A stretch of DNA of 7,721 bases from Methylococcaceae bacterium NSP1-1 (lineage in GTDB: Bacteria; Pseudomonadota; Gammaproteobacteria; Methylococcales; Methylomonadaceae): contig NQJG01000041.1 in assembly GCA_002256465.1 (NCBI GenBank), positions 1 through 7,721 of the forward strand, read 5' to 3'. Below the pieces are notes generated by a model. It worked only from the letters and a program-made list of their open reading frames with translations. It made no database searches and was not told the origin of the DNA. Positions 1 through 6,262 of this stretch are shown here, one piece after another. A program made the position numbers and the translations under genes. How positions within the stretch are numbered: position 1 is the stretch's first letter; the number at the start of each line of letters is the position of its first letter.

Positions 1-1
1 G

Positions 2-130
2 CGCTGGTTAAGTGACTCATCCGCGTGGGCACGAAAAGCATGTGCCTACCCTTTCATCATTGATAAAGTTCAGGATGGCAAAAATAACCATCTTGTATTT
101 ATCTCCGAACGCTCCGGCCATTTCTCCTAA
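2..130 (+). other. Open frame running in from the left edge, plus strand, doubtful
   Basis: Frame 2 is open for 42 codons from the window edge to TAA (128-130), ending with VFISERSGHFS, and its stop overlaps the hydrolase stop (127-129) tail-to-tail. I recognise no family. It runs through the REP-like palindrome, which normally lies in non-coding DNA, and 42 open codons arise often by chance. It could be the 3' end of a convergent gene or nothing. Confidence 0.2.
25..49. repeat. REP-like palindrome (GTGGGCAC / GTGCCTAC)
   Basis: GTGGGCAC (25-32) and GTGCCTAC (42-49) form an 8-bp stem with one G-U wobble (on the plus-strand transcript) around a 9-nt loop GAAAAGCAT. GTGGGCAC...GTGCCCAC stems of this kind recur as REP elements between genes in many proteobacteria, often linked to RAYT transposases; that is from memory, and only one copy is present here. 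It begins 77 nt past the hydrolase stop and could stabilise the 3' end of that mRNA or serve as a weak terminator; no U-tract follows it on the minus strand. Confidence 0.55.
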
Positions 131-2178
131 TTCCCGACACACCCAGTCTGGGCATGTTGATTAATGTAAGCAATAGGATCAGCTGTAACGTTAGCCGCGT
201 TAACAAGAGCATCTGCGGCAAGCACTGAATTATCGTCATTAGTCACGCCACAAAAAATTGCCTGAGATGCCTGGTATGCGGGGTCTGCGTTCAGACCGGC
301 AATGGTTGATGTGTCTGTTCCAGGCGAAAGATTCGACTCGGCGCCGAGGGTATTAGCAAAGTATAAGCCTACATCGGCTCTATTAGTCAAATAATCCTGG
401 CGTATAACAGCAGCAGCATATTCGGATTGGGTTAATTGACCGGCTGCCAGCATCGCATTGAGATCACCGTACAGCGCAGCCTGGACAAAGGCAGCAAGAA
501 AATCAGATCGGCTCATACCGTTATCAAGCAAGTTATTCCAGTACAATATACCTGCATCATCACCCGAACTGTCCAGTGCATTCACATAGATAGCTTGAAC
601 AAATTCCATATTACCTAATGAGCCATAGATTTGAGTAAAAGAAGGATGGCTGGCAAAACCCGCCGCCAATTGTTGAATTGCGTTTGCTGAATTTGTAGCA
701 TATTGAGCTACCCAATATGAGAGCCCCGCCTTGTCAGGGGCCCGATTGAATGTGGCTGAATATAGAGCCGAGATAATTTGCGCGGATTGAGGATTGATAT
801 CCGCGAAAGGCAACGTATCGGGTGTGATCACAACGTCCGTAGTAAAAACTAGATTGGGTTCCAACAACCCCGACTCCTCGTAAGTGAGCTCCACCATAAA
901 AGCCGTCCAGCCTTGTGGCGGCGGCGGAACATAACCCCGGTAGATCCCCGGTCCGATGGGTGCCAGGTCGTTGGCTGTCCAGACCGGGCCGATGGATTCC
1001 AACCGAAAATCGCGCGCGTTGGGATTTGTCGCCTGCCAGAGGCGTACTCGGTCTGGAAAACGGTCTACAGTTACAACCCGAATGGCACCATCGGGTTCGA
1101 TTGTCCAGTTATATTGTGGAGGAGTCTCCCCGTCATTAATTTGGTCAATCCAGGAGGCGAGACTCTTTGCTACGTCCAAACTTTGCTTGTGGTCGGAATT
1201 GGGCAAGTAGCGCAGCCACTTGGTTTCCGGCAGTTCCTTAAAATAGAATTGTGATGAATCAGGTAAAAAAAACTGATCGCCAGTCGAGTTCAGAATAATT
1301 TTAGGCATCGTAAATCGCTCTCGATACGCATAAGGGTCGACGATGCTAAGCAGTGCTTGTCCTTCTGGCGTGGCCATGCGGTTTGGTAGGTCAAACGCAA
1401 CGTAGTCGGCTATAGCGGGAGCATAAAAACCGTAGGCCTCGAAGTGTCTGCGGAATTGCTCCCCCATGTTGAGGAGATCAATAGATGCCGGGGCTATAGC
1501 TTTGATGCGTGGGTCGACTGCCGCAGTTAACCATGTCGTCCAGCCCCGCTTCGATCCCCCCACGACAATGAAATCATTTATCGTAATTTTTCCTGCGAGA
1601 AATGTTTGAATAGTATCCATGGCCCGGACAACTGACTTGGTCATGGGCAAGAGAGCAGGCCATTCTTCATCGCCGGTTTTCAGAAATTTATCGAAACTGT
1701 ACGCGATGATTGCATCCCCACTTCTGGCAACATTGTCCTCATCTGCAAAATACAAAGGCTGATTGGGAATTTGGTTCACCTTAACGACCACGGAGCCCAA
1801 CGCTTGAGCAATGATGGCCACTTGATCATCGGTCTTAGTAGGAAAATTTCCGTTCGAGCCCCCATTTACCAAAAGGATGGCCGTACCTGGACTGCTCGAA
1901 TGGCGGATTTTGGGAACAGTAATCTCGATGACATGCGTCCAGAGATTACTCGTCCAGAAATTACGTTGACAGTCCACCTCGTCGCATGATCGCCAACTCT
2001 GAGACGTCATATAAAGAAAATATGTGTTGTAGAGAAGATCTCGATCGGTGCTGTAAGAGAAATACGAATAACTGTTGTCCGGTTTCGCAATATACCGGTC
2101 AAGCGCCGTCTGTTCGGCGAATACATTGTAGTTGAAGGATACTAAAGAAAATAACAAAGCGAACAGAAAACATTTCAT
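127..2178 (-). CDS. Exported PhoPQ-activated pathogenicity-related (PqaA-family) hydrolase with C-terminal DUF4214-like region
   Basis: This 683-residue protein has three parts. Residues 1-21 are a Sec signal peptide (hydrophobic FLFALLFSLVSF, cleavage likely after VFA21), with no lipobox. Residues about 24-450 match the PhoPQ_related/PqaA family, an alpha/beta-hydrolase-like group named from Salmonella PqaA. Features are ILLVNGGSNG (101-110), a nucleophile-elbow-like GGSKRGWTTW with Ser209, NSTGDQFF with Asp301, and NSDHKQS with His330, giving a plausible Ser-Asp-His triad. Residues about 463-683 resemble DUF4214: YSATFNRAPDKAGLSYW (473-489) and a weaker second unit, IYVNALDSSGDDAGILYW (530-547), both with the D-x-x-G-x-x-YW core. 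The predicted mature protein has only four cysteines, C65/C70 and C643/C680, which could form disulfides. Substrate is unknown. It is probably periplasmic or secreted. It is a single gene with no operon partner in the window; a PhoP link is not shown here. Confidence 0.85.
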   Translation of the reverse strand: MKCFLFALLFSLVSFNYNVFAEQTALDRYIAKPDNSYSYFSYSTDRDLLYNTYFLYMTSQSWRSCDEVDCQRNFWTSNLWTHVIEITVPKIRHSSSPGTAILLVNGGSNGNFPTKTDDQVAIIAQALGSVVVKVNQIPNQPLYFADEDNVARSGDAIIAYSFDKFLKTGDEEWPALLPMTKSVVRAMDTIQTFLAGKITINDFIVVGGSKRGWTTWLTAAVDPRIKAIAPASIDLLNMGEQFRRHFEAYGFYAPAIADYVAFDLPNRMATPEGQALLSIVDPYAYRERFTMPKIILNSTGDQFFLPDSSQFYFKELPETKWLRYLPNSDHKQSLDVAKSLASWIDQINDGETPPQYNWTIEPDGAIRVVTVDRFPDRVRLWQATNPNARDFRLESIGPVWTANDLAPIGPGIYRGYVPPPPQGWTAFMVELTYEESGLLEPNLVFTTDVVITPDTLPFADINPQSAQIISALYSATFNRAPDKAGLSYWVAQYATNSANAIQQLAAGFASHPSFTQIYGSLGNMEFVQAIYVNALDSSGDDAGILYWNNLLDNGMSRSDFLAAFVQAALYGDLNAMLAAGQLTQSEYAAAVIRQDYLTNRADVGLYFANTLGAESNLSPGTDTSTIAGLNADPAYQASQAIFCGVTNDDNSVLAADALVNAANVTADPIAYINQHAQTGCVGN

Positions 2179-2450
2179 GATGTTTTTACCGATATTTGCT
2201 AACGATTAATTTAATGGACTTTTAAACCCTTCTTTAATTCAATAAATTATGTAACTAATTAGCGAAATTTTTCTTACAATTAACTGTTTATACAGGCTTG
2301 TGGCGTTTAGAAAGCTCAAGCCGGCAATCGATATTCGTAGGGGTTGTTATTAATATAACAATTTTTGGTGTTGGTGGGCTTAAAATTGCGGCAGTTGTCA
2401 GTTGAGCGCGAAGGGGACTAACGGGAATTATCTGTTGAAAGGTTGGGTGT
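2179..2450. other. AT-rich intergenic spacer upstream of the hydrolase gene
   Basis: No protein-coding frame is convincing here. The half next to the hydrolase gene (2179-2290) is markedly AT-rich. Visible structures are a dyad at 2344-2361, a GGCTTG/CAAGCC inverted repeat (2295-2300 and 2317-2322, 16-nt loop), an adjacent GCCGGC, and a tandem CAGTTG-T-CAGTTG (2392-2404). The best promoter guess for the hydrolase is TTGTTA (2361-2356), 16 nt, TACGAA (2339-2334) on the minus strand, only 4/6 matches in each box, so the true promoter is unresolved. The ATG at 2178 has no good Shine-Dalgarno, only an A-rich stretch. Confidence 0.5.
2344..2361. repeat. Perfect 7-bp dyad, possible operator
   Basis: TTGTTAT-TAAT-ATAACAA is a perfect 7-bp inverted repeat around a 4-bp AT centre. 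It overlaps the -35 of the weak promoter candidate for the hydrolase gene, 166 nt upstream of its ATG. The size and symmetry would suit a homodimeric helix-turn-helix repressor, but no regulator gene is adjacent and AT-rich DNA produces such dyads by chance. Confidence 0.35.
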
Positions 2451-2489
2451 AAAACAAACTGTAGCCTACAGATAAGGAGGCTACAGTTT
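2451..2489 (-). terminator. Rho-independent terminator of the cold-shock gene
   Basis: A perfect 12-bp inverted repeat lies just past the csp stop: AAACTGTAGCCT (2489-2478) and AGGCTACAGTTT (2467-2456), separated by a 10-nt loop. It is followed on the minus strand by G and TTTT, so the U-rich tract is TTTGTTTT. The loop carries another CTGTAG, giving the distal CTACAG arm a second possible partner, although that pairing would leave too small a loop to be stable RNA. It also separates csp transcription from the hydrolase gene to its left. Confidence 0.88.
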
Positions 2490-2499
2490 AATTATGCAA

Positions 2500-2700
2500 T
2501 TAGATGATGGTTACTTCTTCTGCTTGCGGGCCTTTTTGGCCTTGTGTAACAGTAAACTGTACTTTTTGGCCTTCATCAAGAGATTTAAAGCCGGAGCTGT
2601 TGATGTTACGAAAGTGAACAAAAACGTCAGGGCCGCTTTCTTGTTGAATAAAGCCAAAACCTTTTTCTGCGTTAAACCATTTAACTGTACCAGTAGTCAT
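2500..2700 (-). CDS. CspA-family cold-shock protein
   Basis: This is a 66-residue single cold-shock domain, a five-stranded OB-fold that binds single-stranded RNA and DNA and acts as an RNA chaperone or antiterminator in the cytoplasm. RNP1 is KGFGFI (13-18) and RNP2 is VFVHF (26-30), with the aromatic nucleic-acid-binding residues W8, F9, F15, F17, F28, H29 and F30 all present. The C-terminal half has the usual [23 protein letters not shown] pattern. It is slightly shorter than E. coli CspA (70), which is normal for the family. The gene stands alone between its own promoter (2880-2852) and terminator (2489-2456), with a long leader. Which CspA paralogue it corresponds to, and whether it is cold-inducible or constitutive, cannot be told from sequence, so no symbol is given. 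Confidence 0.96.
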   Translation of the reverse strand: MTTGTVKWFNAEKGFGFIQQESGPDVFVHFRNINSSGFKSLDEGQKVQFTVTQGQKGPQAEEVTII

Positions 2701-2707
2701 TGTGTAG

Positions 2708-2712
2708 TCCTA
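2708..2712 (-). promoter_or_regulatory. csp ribosome binding site
   Basis: TAGGA on the minus strand ends 7 nt before the ATG at 2700, an optimal spacing that confirms this start and agrees with the conserved [11 protein letters not shown]-terminus. Confidence 0.75.
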
Positions 2713-2730
2713 TGTAAAATATGTAATCGA

Positions 2731-2744
2731 AGCCTCAAGAGGCT
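2731..2744 (-). other. Short CUUG-loop hairpin in the csp leader
   Basis: The transcript would read AGCCU-CUUG-AGGCU, a perfect 5-bp stem closed by a CUUG tetraloop, a loop type known to be unusually stable. It ends 18 nt upstream of the Shine-Dalgarno. It could insulate the ribosome site from the rest of the leader; function is not shown. Confidence 0.5.
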
Positions 2745-2851
2745 GGTGGCGCTGGGAAATTTAAGAATTACTTATGATAAACAGGACGAGCAATACAGGT
2801 AAAACTTCGTAAAGATAAGCATAACGGTAAAACAATTTTCAAGCTAAGTTA

Positions 2852-2880
2852 ATTGTATAGCGATGGTTTGGTGATGTCAA
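2852..2880 (-). promoter_or_regulatory. Strong sigma70-type promoter of the cold-shock gene
   Basis: On the minus strand a perfect -35 TTGACA (2880-2875) is followed by a 17-nt spacer and a 5/6 consensus -10 TACAAT (2857-2852). An A8 run (2888-2881) abuts the -35 box and may act as a proximal UP-like or bent-DNA element. The predicted start is an A near 2845, which gives a leader of about 145 nt before the csp ATG. It lies 67 nt past the ubiB stop, so csp should be transcribed independently of the ubi cluster. Confidence 0.82.
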
Positions 2881-2946
2881 TTTTTTTTATAATGCCTAAT
2901 ATTCAAGCAATCAAGCTCTAATGTTGTAATCACCCAGTTGACACTA

Positions 2947-4497
2947 CTATTGGAACAATACAGCTAGACTAATAACAACTGAACTAATAATCATAGCCCA
3001 TACTGTTGTCCGGTGATTATTATCCATTTGCTGGCGTAGCATAGCCAGTTCTCTTTGCTGTGCTTCAGCCTGTTGCTGTGCATGGGCTGCATTGTCTAGG
3101 GCCTTGTAAATCAAAGAAGGAATTTCCGGAAATTGTTCGGCAAATTCGGGGAACTGTTTGATTAATTTGTTGATTTTGGCTTTAGGGCCTAAACGGTCAT
3201 GGAACCATTTTTCAAGAAAAGGTTTGGCGGTTTGCCATAAGTCCAGCTCAGGATAAAGTTGTCGGCCTAAGCCCTCAATGTTGAGCAGAGTTTTCTGCAG
3301 CAATACCAGTTGGGGTTGCACGTGCATATCAAAACGTCGAGCCGTCTGGAATAGGCGTAATAATAATTGACCAAAGGAAATGTCTTTCAGCGGTTTTTCA
3401 AAGATCGGTTCGCAAACGCTGCGAATGGCGGATTCAAATTCCTCTATGCGGGTTGAACTTGGCACCCAGCCGGATTCAACGTGCATTTGCGCAACTTTTC
3501 GATAATCACGGTTAAAAAAAGCCAGAAAATTCTCGGCAAGATAGCGTTGATCAGATAACGATAAAGATCCGACAATACCAAAATCAACAGCTATATATTT
3601 ATCCGGTAGATCGACAAAAATATTGCCGGGGTGCATGTCGGCATGAAAGAAGTTATCCCTGAATACCTGAGTAAAAAATATTTCTACACCACGTTCGGCC
3701 AGTACTTTAAAATTCGCTCCGCCCACTTTAAGCTGCTCAATTTCACCAACGGGTATGCCATGAATTCTTTCCATGACCATGACTTTTTGGCGCGTCAGTG
3801 GCCAGTGGATTTCGGGTATGTAAATCAGTTCCGAGTTTTCAAAATTGCGGCGCAATTTGGCGGCATTTGCCGCTTCCCTGACCAGATCAAGTTCATCCAG
3901 TGTGGTTCTTTCAAATTCGGCAACTACATCGATAGCTCGCAACCTTCTTGCATCAGACCAGAATCTTTCAGCAAAACGCGCCAATTCATAAAGCAAGCCA
4001 ATGTCGGAACGAATCCGTTCTTCAATGTCAGGTCGTAATACCTTAACGATTACGCTCTCGCCGGTATGTAATATCGCAGTATGAACCTGGGCAACTGAAG
4101 CCGATGCCAAAGGCGCGGGATCAAACTCGGCAAAAGCCTCGGCAATAGACATGCCCAGTTCTTTTTCAATAATACTACATGCAATTTCATTGGCAAAAGG
4201 CGGGACCCGGTCTTGCAGTTTTACCAGTTCATCTGAAACGTCATCAGGCAGAAGATCTTTGCGGGTAGATAAGGCTTGGCCGAATTTGACATAGATAGGC
4301 CCTAAATCTTCCAAAGCGCGCCTGATTCTGACGCCACGGGGATCAGTGTTGGGTTTAAGCCAATAGCTGGGGGTGAAAAAAGCTAAATAACGAACAGGGC
4401 GAAATAAATGGGTTTTTAAAACGATTTCATCCAGGCCGTGAAGGACCAGAACCCAATTTATATGGATCAGGCGTAATATTAATTTAGGTCGGATCAC
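2947..4497 (-). CDS. ubiB: Ubiquinone biosynthesis regulatory protein kinase/ATPase UbiB
   Basis: UbiB is a membrane-anchored atypical kinase-like protein (ABC1/ADCK/UbiB family) whose ATPase activity supports ubiquinone synthesis. The start is GTG at 4497, overlapping the ubiJ stop in GTGA, with Shine-Dalgarno AAAGG (4508-4504) 6 nt upstream. Family motifs are complete: the KxGQ motif KFGQALSTRKDL (71-82), the Ala-rich nucleotide loop ASASVAQVH (131-139), Lys152 in VIVKVLRP, the catalytic FFHADMHPGNIF (283-294) with D287, and the metal-binding D305 in VDFGIVGSL (304-312). A Gln/Ala-rich coiled segment (470-495) precedes a single predicted membrane helix at about 498-515. At 516 residues it is about 30 shorter than E. 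coli UbiB (546) and appears to keep only one of the two C-terminal helices. It is the last gene of the cluster, and I see no terminator between its stop and the csp promoter. Confidence 0.96.
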   Translation of the reverse strand: MIRPKLILRLIHINWVLVLHGLDEIVLKTHLFRPVRYLAFFTPSYWLKPNTDPRGVRIRRALEDLGPIYVKFGQALSTRKDLLPDDVSDELVKLQDRVPPFANEIACSIIEKELGMSIAEAFAEFDPAPLASASVAQVHTAILHTGESVIVKVLRPDIEERIRSDIGLLYELARFAERFWSDARRLRAIDVVAEFERTTLDELDLVREAANAAKLRRNFENSELIYIPEIHWPLTRQKVMVMERIHGIPVGEIEQLKVGGANFKVLAERGVEIFFTQVFRDNFFHADMHPGNIFVDLPDKYIAVDFGIVGSLSLSDQRYLAENFLAFFNRDYRKVAQMHVESGWVPSSTRIEEFESAIRSVCEPIFEKPLKDISFGQLLLRLFQTARRFDMHVQPQLVLLQKTLLNIEGLGRQLYPELDLWQTAKPFLEKWFHDRLGPKAKINKLIKQFPEFAEQFPEIPSLIYKALDNAAHAQQQAEAQQRELAMLRQQMDNNHRTTVWAMIISSVVISLAVLFQ

Positions 4498-5108
4498 GAG
4501 TTACCTTTATTTTCCAGTCTTTCAATTCTGCTTTGCAAGCGGTCAAAATCGGTACGTAATTCATCAATCTGGCGATAAAAAATATCTACTTCAGGCCCGG
4601 CCGGTAAATCGCGGGTTTCTTCCTGCAGAAATTCCGAGGCATTAAGTCTGAATGTTTCAATCGACTCTTTGCTCCAGTTTTGCCCGGCTCGGAAAAACTG
4701 GCTGATGTTATGCGCTATAGTGTCGCCAGTGAAACGAGCCAGTTGCTGTTCCAGGTTAATATCAAGCTTAGCGAACAGTTCCTGGAATTTTCGGCCTGTG
4801 TTCATATCCCCCTCAATTTTGACTTCGCCGGAGAAAATAGAACGCATGGGTTTGGAGCTGAGTCCCATCAAGCCCAGAGCAAAAACCGAACCTGATAATT
4901 GAGTATGAGGTTGATCCGGGCTGTAATCGAGTAGCTGGATGGAGTTATTAGTAGGGCATAGATAAATGGTTTCATTAAACGTCGATATATTCACGGCAAT
5001 GATTTTGCCGGCCAAAGGCGCTAAAAAGCTACTACTGTTCCGGTCCAAAGCAAGAAATTTGTTGAGTGCGGTCTCCAATGCACTCATCAGCAAAGGTTTA
5101 ATGACCAT
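4494..5108 (-). CDS. ubiJ: Ubiquinone biosynthesis accessory factor UbiJ (SCP2 domain)
   Basis: This 204-residue protein resembles UbiJ, the SCP2-type lipid-binding scaffold of the soluble Ubi metabolon, which in E. coli works with UbiK and the Ubi hydroxylases and methylases in aerobic ubiquinone synthesis. The start at 5108 (MVIKPLL) aligns with the recalled E. coli MPFKPLV and gives the family length. A longer frame opening with TTG at 5141 would overlap ubiE by 32 nt and is rejected. The SCP2-like part spans about residues 10-118, including GEVKIEGDMNTGRKFQELF (94-112). Next is a helical segment with TGDTIAHNISQFF (127-139). The C-terminus (about 174-201) is a heptad-rich coiled coil (IDELRTDFDRLQSRIERLEN). 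No Shine-Dalgarno is well placed (AGAGG lies 14 nt upstream), so coupling to ubiE, 1 nt away, is likely. Sequence conservation in this family is low, so assignment rests on domain plus neighbours. Confidence 0.9.
   Translation of the reverse strand: MVIKPLLMSALETALNKFLALDRNSSSFLAPLAGKIIAVNISTFNETIYLCPTNNSIQLLDYSPDQPHTQLSGSVFALGLMGLSSKPMRSIFSGEVKIEGDMNTGRKFQELFAKLDINLEQQLARFTGDTIAHNISQFFRAGQNWSKESIETFRLNASEFLQEETRDLPAGPEVDIFYRQIDELRTDFDRLQSRIERLENKGNS
4504..4508 (-). promoter_or_regulatory. ubiB ribosome binding site
   Basis: AAAGG lies inside the end of ubiJ, 6 nt before the GTG at 4497. It fixes a non-ATG start for ubiB and, with the GTGA stop/start overlap, suggests translational coupling from ubiJ. 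Confidence 0.75.
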
Positions 5109-5109
5109 G

Positions 5110-5859
5110 CTAGATTTTATAACCTCTGTGAACGGCAACAATTCCTTGCGTCATATTGAAGTATTCGCAGCGTTCCAGGCCTGCGGTCTCCATCATTTTT
5201 TTCAGTTCATCCTGTTTGGGGTGCATACGAATGGATTCAGCCAGATAGCGATAACTGTCTTCATCCTTGGCAACAATCTTGCCGATTTTAGGCAGCAGCT
5301 TAAAAGAATAAAAATCGTAAACCTTTTCAGTGATTTTATCGGTAGGATGGGAGAACTCCAGCACGATAACGCGGCCGCCGGGTTTCAGAACCCGGTACAT
5401 GGAACGCAACGCGGCATCTTTATCGGTGACGTTGCGCAAGCCGAAGCCTATACAGACACAATCAAAGGTATTGTCTTCAAAGGGCAAGCATTCGGCATTG
5501 ACCTGTGCATAGCGGATATTACCGGCCAGACCTTTGTCTATCAGCCGGTTCCGGCCTGTGCGCAGCATCTCGGAATTAATATCGGCCAGGACAACCTGGC
5601 CTTCTTTGCCGACGCGTTGTTCGAATAGGGCTGTTAAATCGCCGGTGCCGCCAGCCAGGTCAAGCACTTGCTCGCCTTTGCGGACATTGCTTAATTGCAC
5701 GGCTACGCGCTTCCAGATGCGATGGATACCCAGTGACATCAGGTCATTCATGATGTCGTATTGTCCCGCAACCGAATCAAATACGCCGCGTACCAGATTG
5801 ACCTTGTCTTCGGTGGCAACGCGTTTGAAACCGAAATGGGTGGTGTTTTCGTTTGTCAT
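5110..5859 (-). CDS. ubiE: Ubiquinone/menaquinone biosynthesis C-methyltransferase UbiE
   Basis: UbiE is an SAM-dependent C-methyltransferase acting on 2-polyprenyl-6-methoxy-1,4-benzoquinol (ubiquinone pathway) and on demethylmenaquinol. Numbered from the ATG at 5865, the sequence shows TTHFGF near the N-terminus, the signature [17 protein letters not shown] (36-52), SAM motif [13 protein letters not shown] (67-78), the acidic strand VVLADIN (91-97), [23 protein letters not shown] (142-164), LEFS (169-172) and a C-terminal HRGYKI. Length (249-251) matches E. coli UbiE. Two ATGs two codons apart compete. The only Shine-Dalgarno-like AGG lies 1 nt before the ATG at 5865 but 7 nt before the ATG at 5859, so I chose 5859. 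The stop TAG is separated from the ubiJ ATG by one base. Together with ubiJ and ubiB it forms the conserved proteobacterial ubiE-ubiJ-ubiB cluster. Confidence 0.96.
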   Translation of the reverse strand: MTNENTTHFGFKRVATEDKVNLVRGVFDSVAGQYDIMNDLMSLGIHRIWKRVAVQLSNVRKGEQVLDLAGGTGDLTALFEQRVGKEGQVVLADINSEMLRTGRNRLIDKGLAGNIRYAQVNAECLPFEDNTFDCVCIGFGLRNVTDKDAALRSMYRVLKPGGRVIVLEFSHPTDKITEKVYDFYSFKLLPKIGKIVAKDEDSYRYLAESIRMHPKQDELKKMMETAGLERCEYFNMTQGIVAVHRGYKI

Positions 5860-5867
5860 TTTCATGC

Positions 5868-6257
5868 CTAATTTTTTAGTGATTCTTTGCGCTTATATCC
5901 AGCGGCTTCCAGCTTATTGAGGTAATCAGCCCATAACACCGGGTATTCAGAGCCTAACTTGTAGAGCAAGTCCCAGGTGTAAATGCCGCTGTTATGACCG
6001 TCACTAAATACCGGAGCGATAGCATAATTTCCTATCGGTTTAATCTCTGTAATGGTTACATCTTCTTTACCTACCTGAAGAACTTCCTGTCCAGGACCAT
6101 GGCCTAACGCTTCCGCGGAAGGTGTGTAGACACGCAGATATTCACACGGCAATTTAAAGACACTGCCGTCATCAAAACTGATTTCAAGAATATTGGAAAC
6201 CTGATGCAGTTTGATTTCAGTGGGCCAGGTGTTGCAGGGATTTACAGTTAAGCGCAT
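5868..6257 (-). CDS. DUF971 (GBBH-like N-terminal domain) protein
   Basis: This is a 129-residue cytoplasmic protein made of a single DUF971 domain, the small beta-rich fold also found at the N-terminus of gamma-butyrobetaine hydroxylase. Visible hallmarks are WPTEIKLHQ (11-19), [22 protein letters not shown] (about 28-49), GHGPGQ (52-57) and the diagnostic [15 protein letters not shown] (84-98). Only one cysteine (C39) and H88 stand near the places where the eukaryotic enzyme binds zinc, so I would not assume metal binding. Its biochemical role is unknown to me; DUF971 domains also occur in some Fe-S/Mrp-related proteins. It starts 5 nt after the hslU stop and ends 2-8 nt before ubiE. No good Shine-Dalgarno precedes it, which suggests translation coupled to hslU. 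If so, the hslU frameshift could lower its expression. Confidence 0.88.
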   Translation of the reverse strand: MRLTVNPCNTWPTEIKLHQVSNILEISFDDGSVFKLPCEYLRVYTPSAEALGHGPGQEVLQVGKEDVTITEIKPIGNYAIAPVFSDGHNSGIYTWDLLYKLGSEYPVLWADYLNKLEAAGYKRKESLKN

Positions 6258-6262
6258 AGGAT

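Larger units (their letters stand above)
2701..2845 (-). other. Long 5' untranslated leader of the cold-shock gene
   Basis: About 145 nt separate the predicted start from the csp ATG. Long structured leaders are known from the cspA family, where they change fold with temperature and control translation. The leader holds a short hairpin (2731-2744) and the ribosome binding site. I do not see a clear copy of the E. coli cold-box, so a thermosensor role is inferred from family precedent only. Confidence 0.55.

Noticed and set aside
66..96. GATGG...CCATC inverted repeat as a terminator
   Set aside because: The stem is only 5 bp with a 9-nt loop and lacks a clean U-tract on either strand.
913..1254. 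Three overlapping plus-strand frames inside the hydrolase gene
   Set aside because: Several frames are open together because of local base composition. Only the minus-strand frame has domains, a signal peptide and full length.
2494..2802. A 102-codon plus-strand frame opposite csp
   Set aside because: It covers csp, its leader and part of the terminator in antisense; the csp domain is unmistakable on the other strand.
2881..2946. A rho-independent terminator for ubiB, because of the run of eight T's on the plus strand
   Set aside because: On the ubiB transcript strand the run is A8, not U8, and no stable stem precedes it; the nearby CAAGC copies are direct, not inverted.
3631..4038. A 135-codon plus-strand frame within ubiB
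   Set aside because: It lies opposite the conserved kinase core of UbiB, and its translation shows no family features.
4966..5628. A 220-codon open frame on the plus strand opposite ubiE and the start of ubiJ
   Set aside because: The minus strand here encodes UbiE with all its motifs. The plus-strand frame has no recognisable domain and is an antisense shadow.
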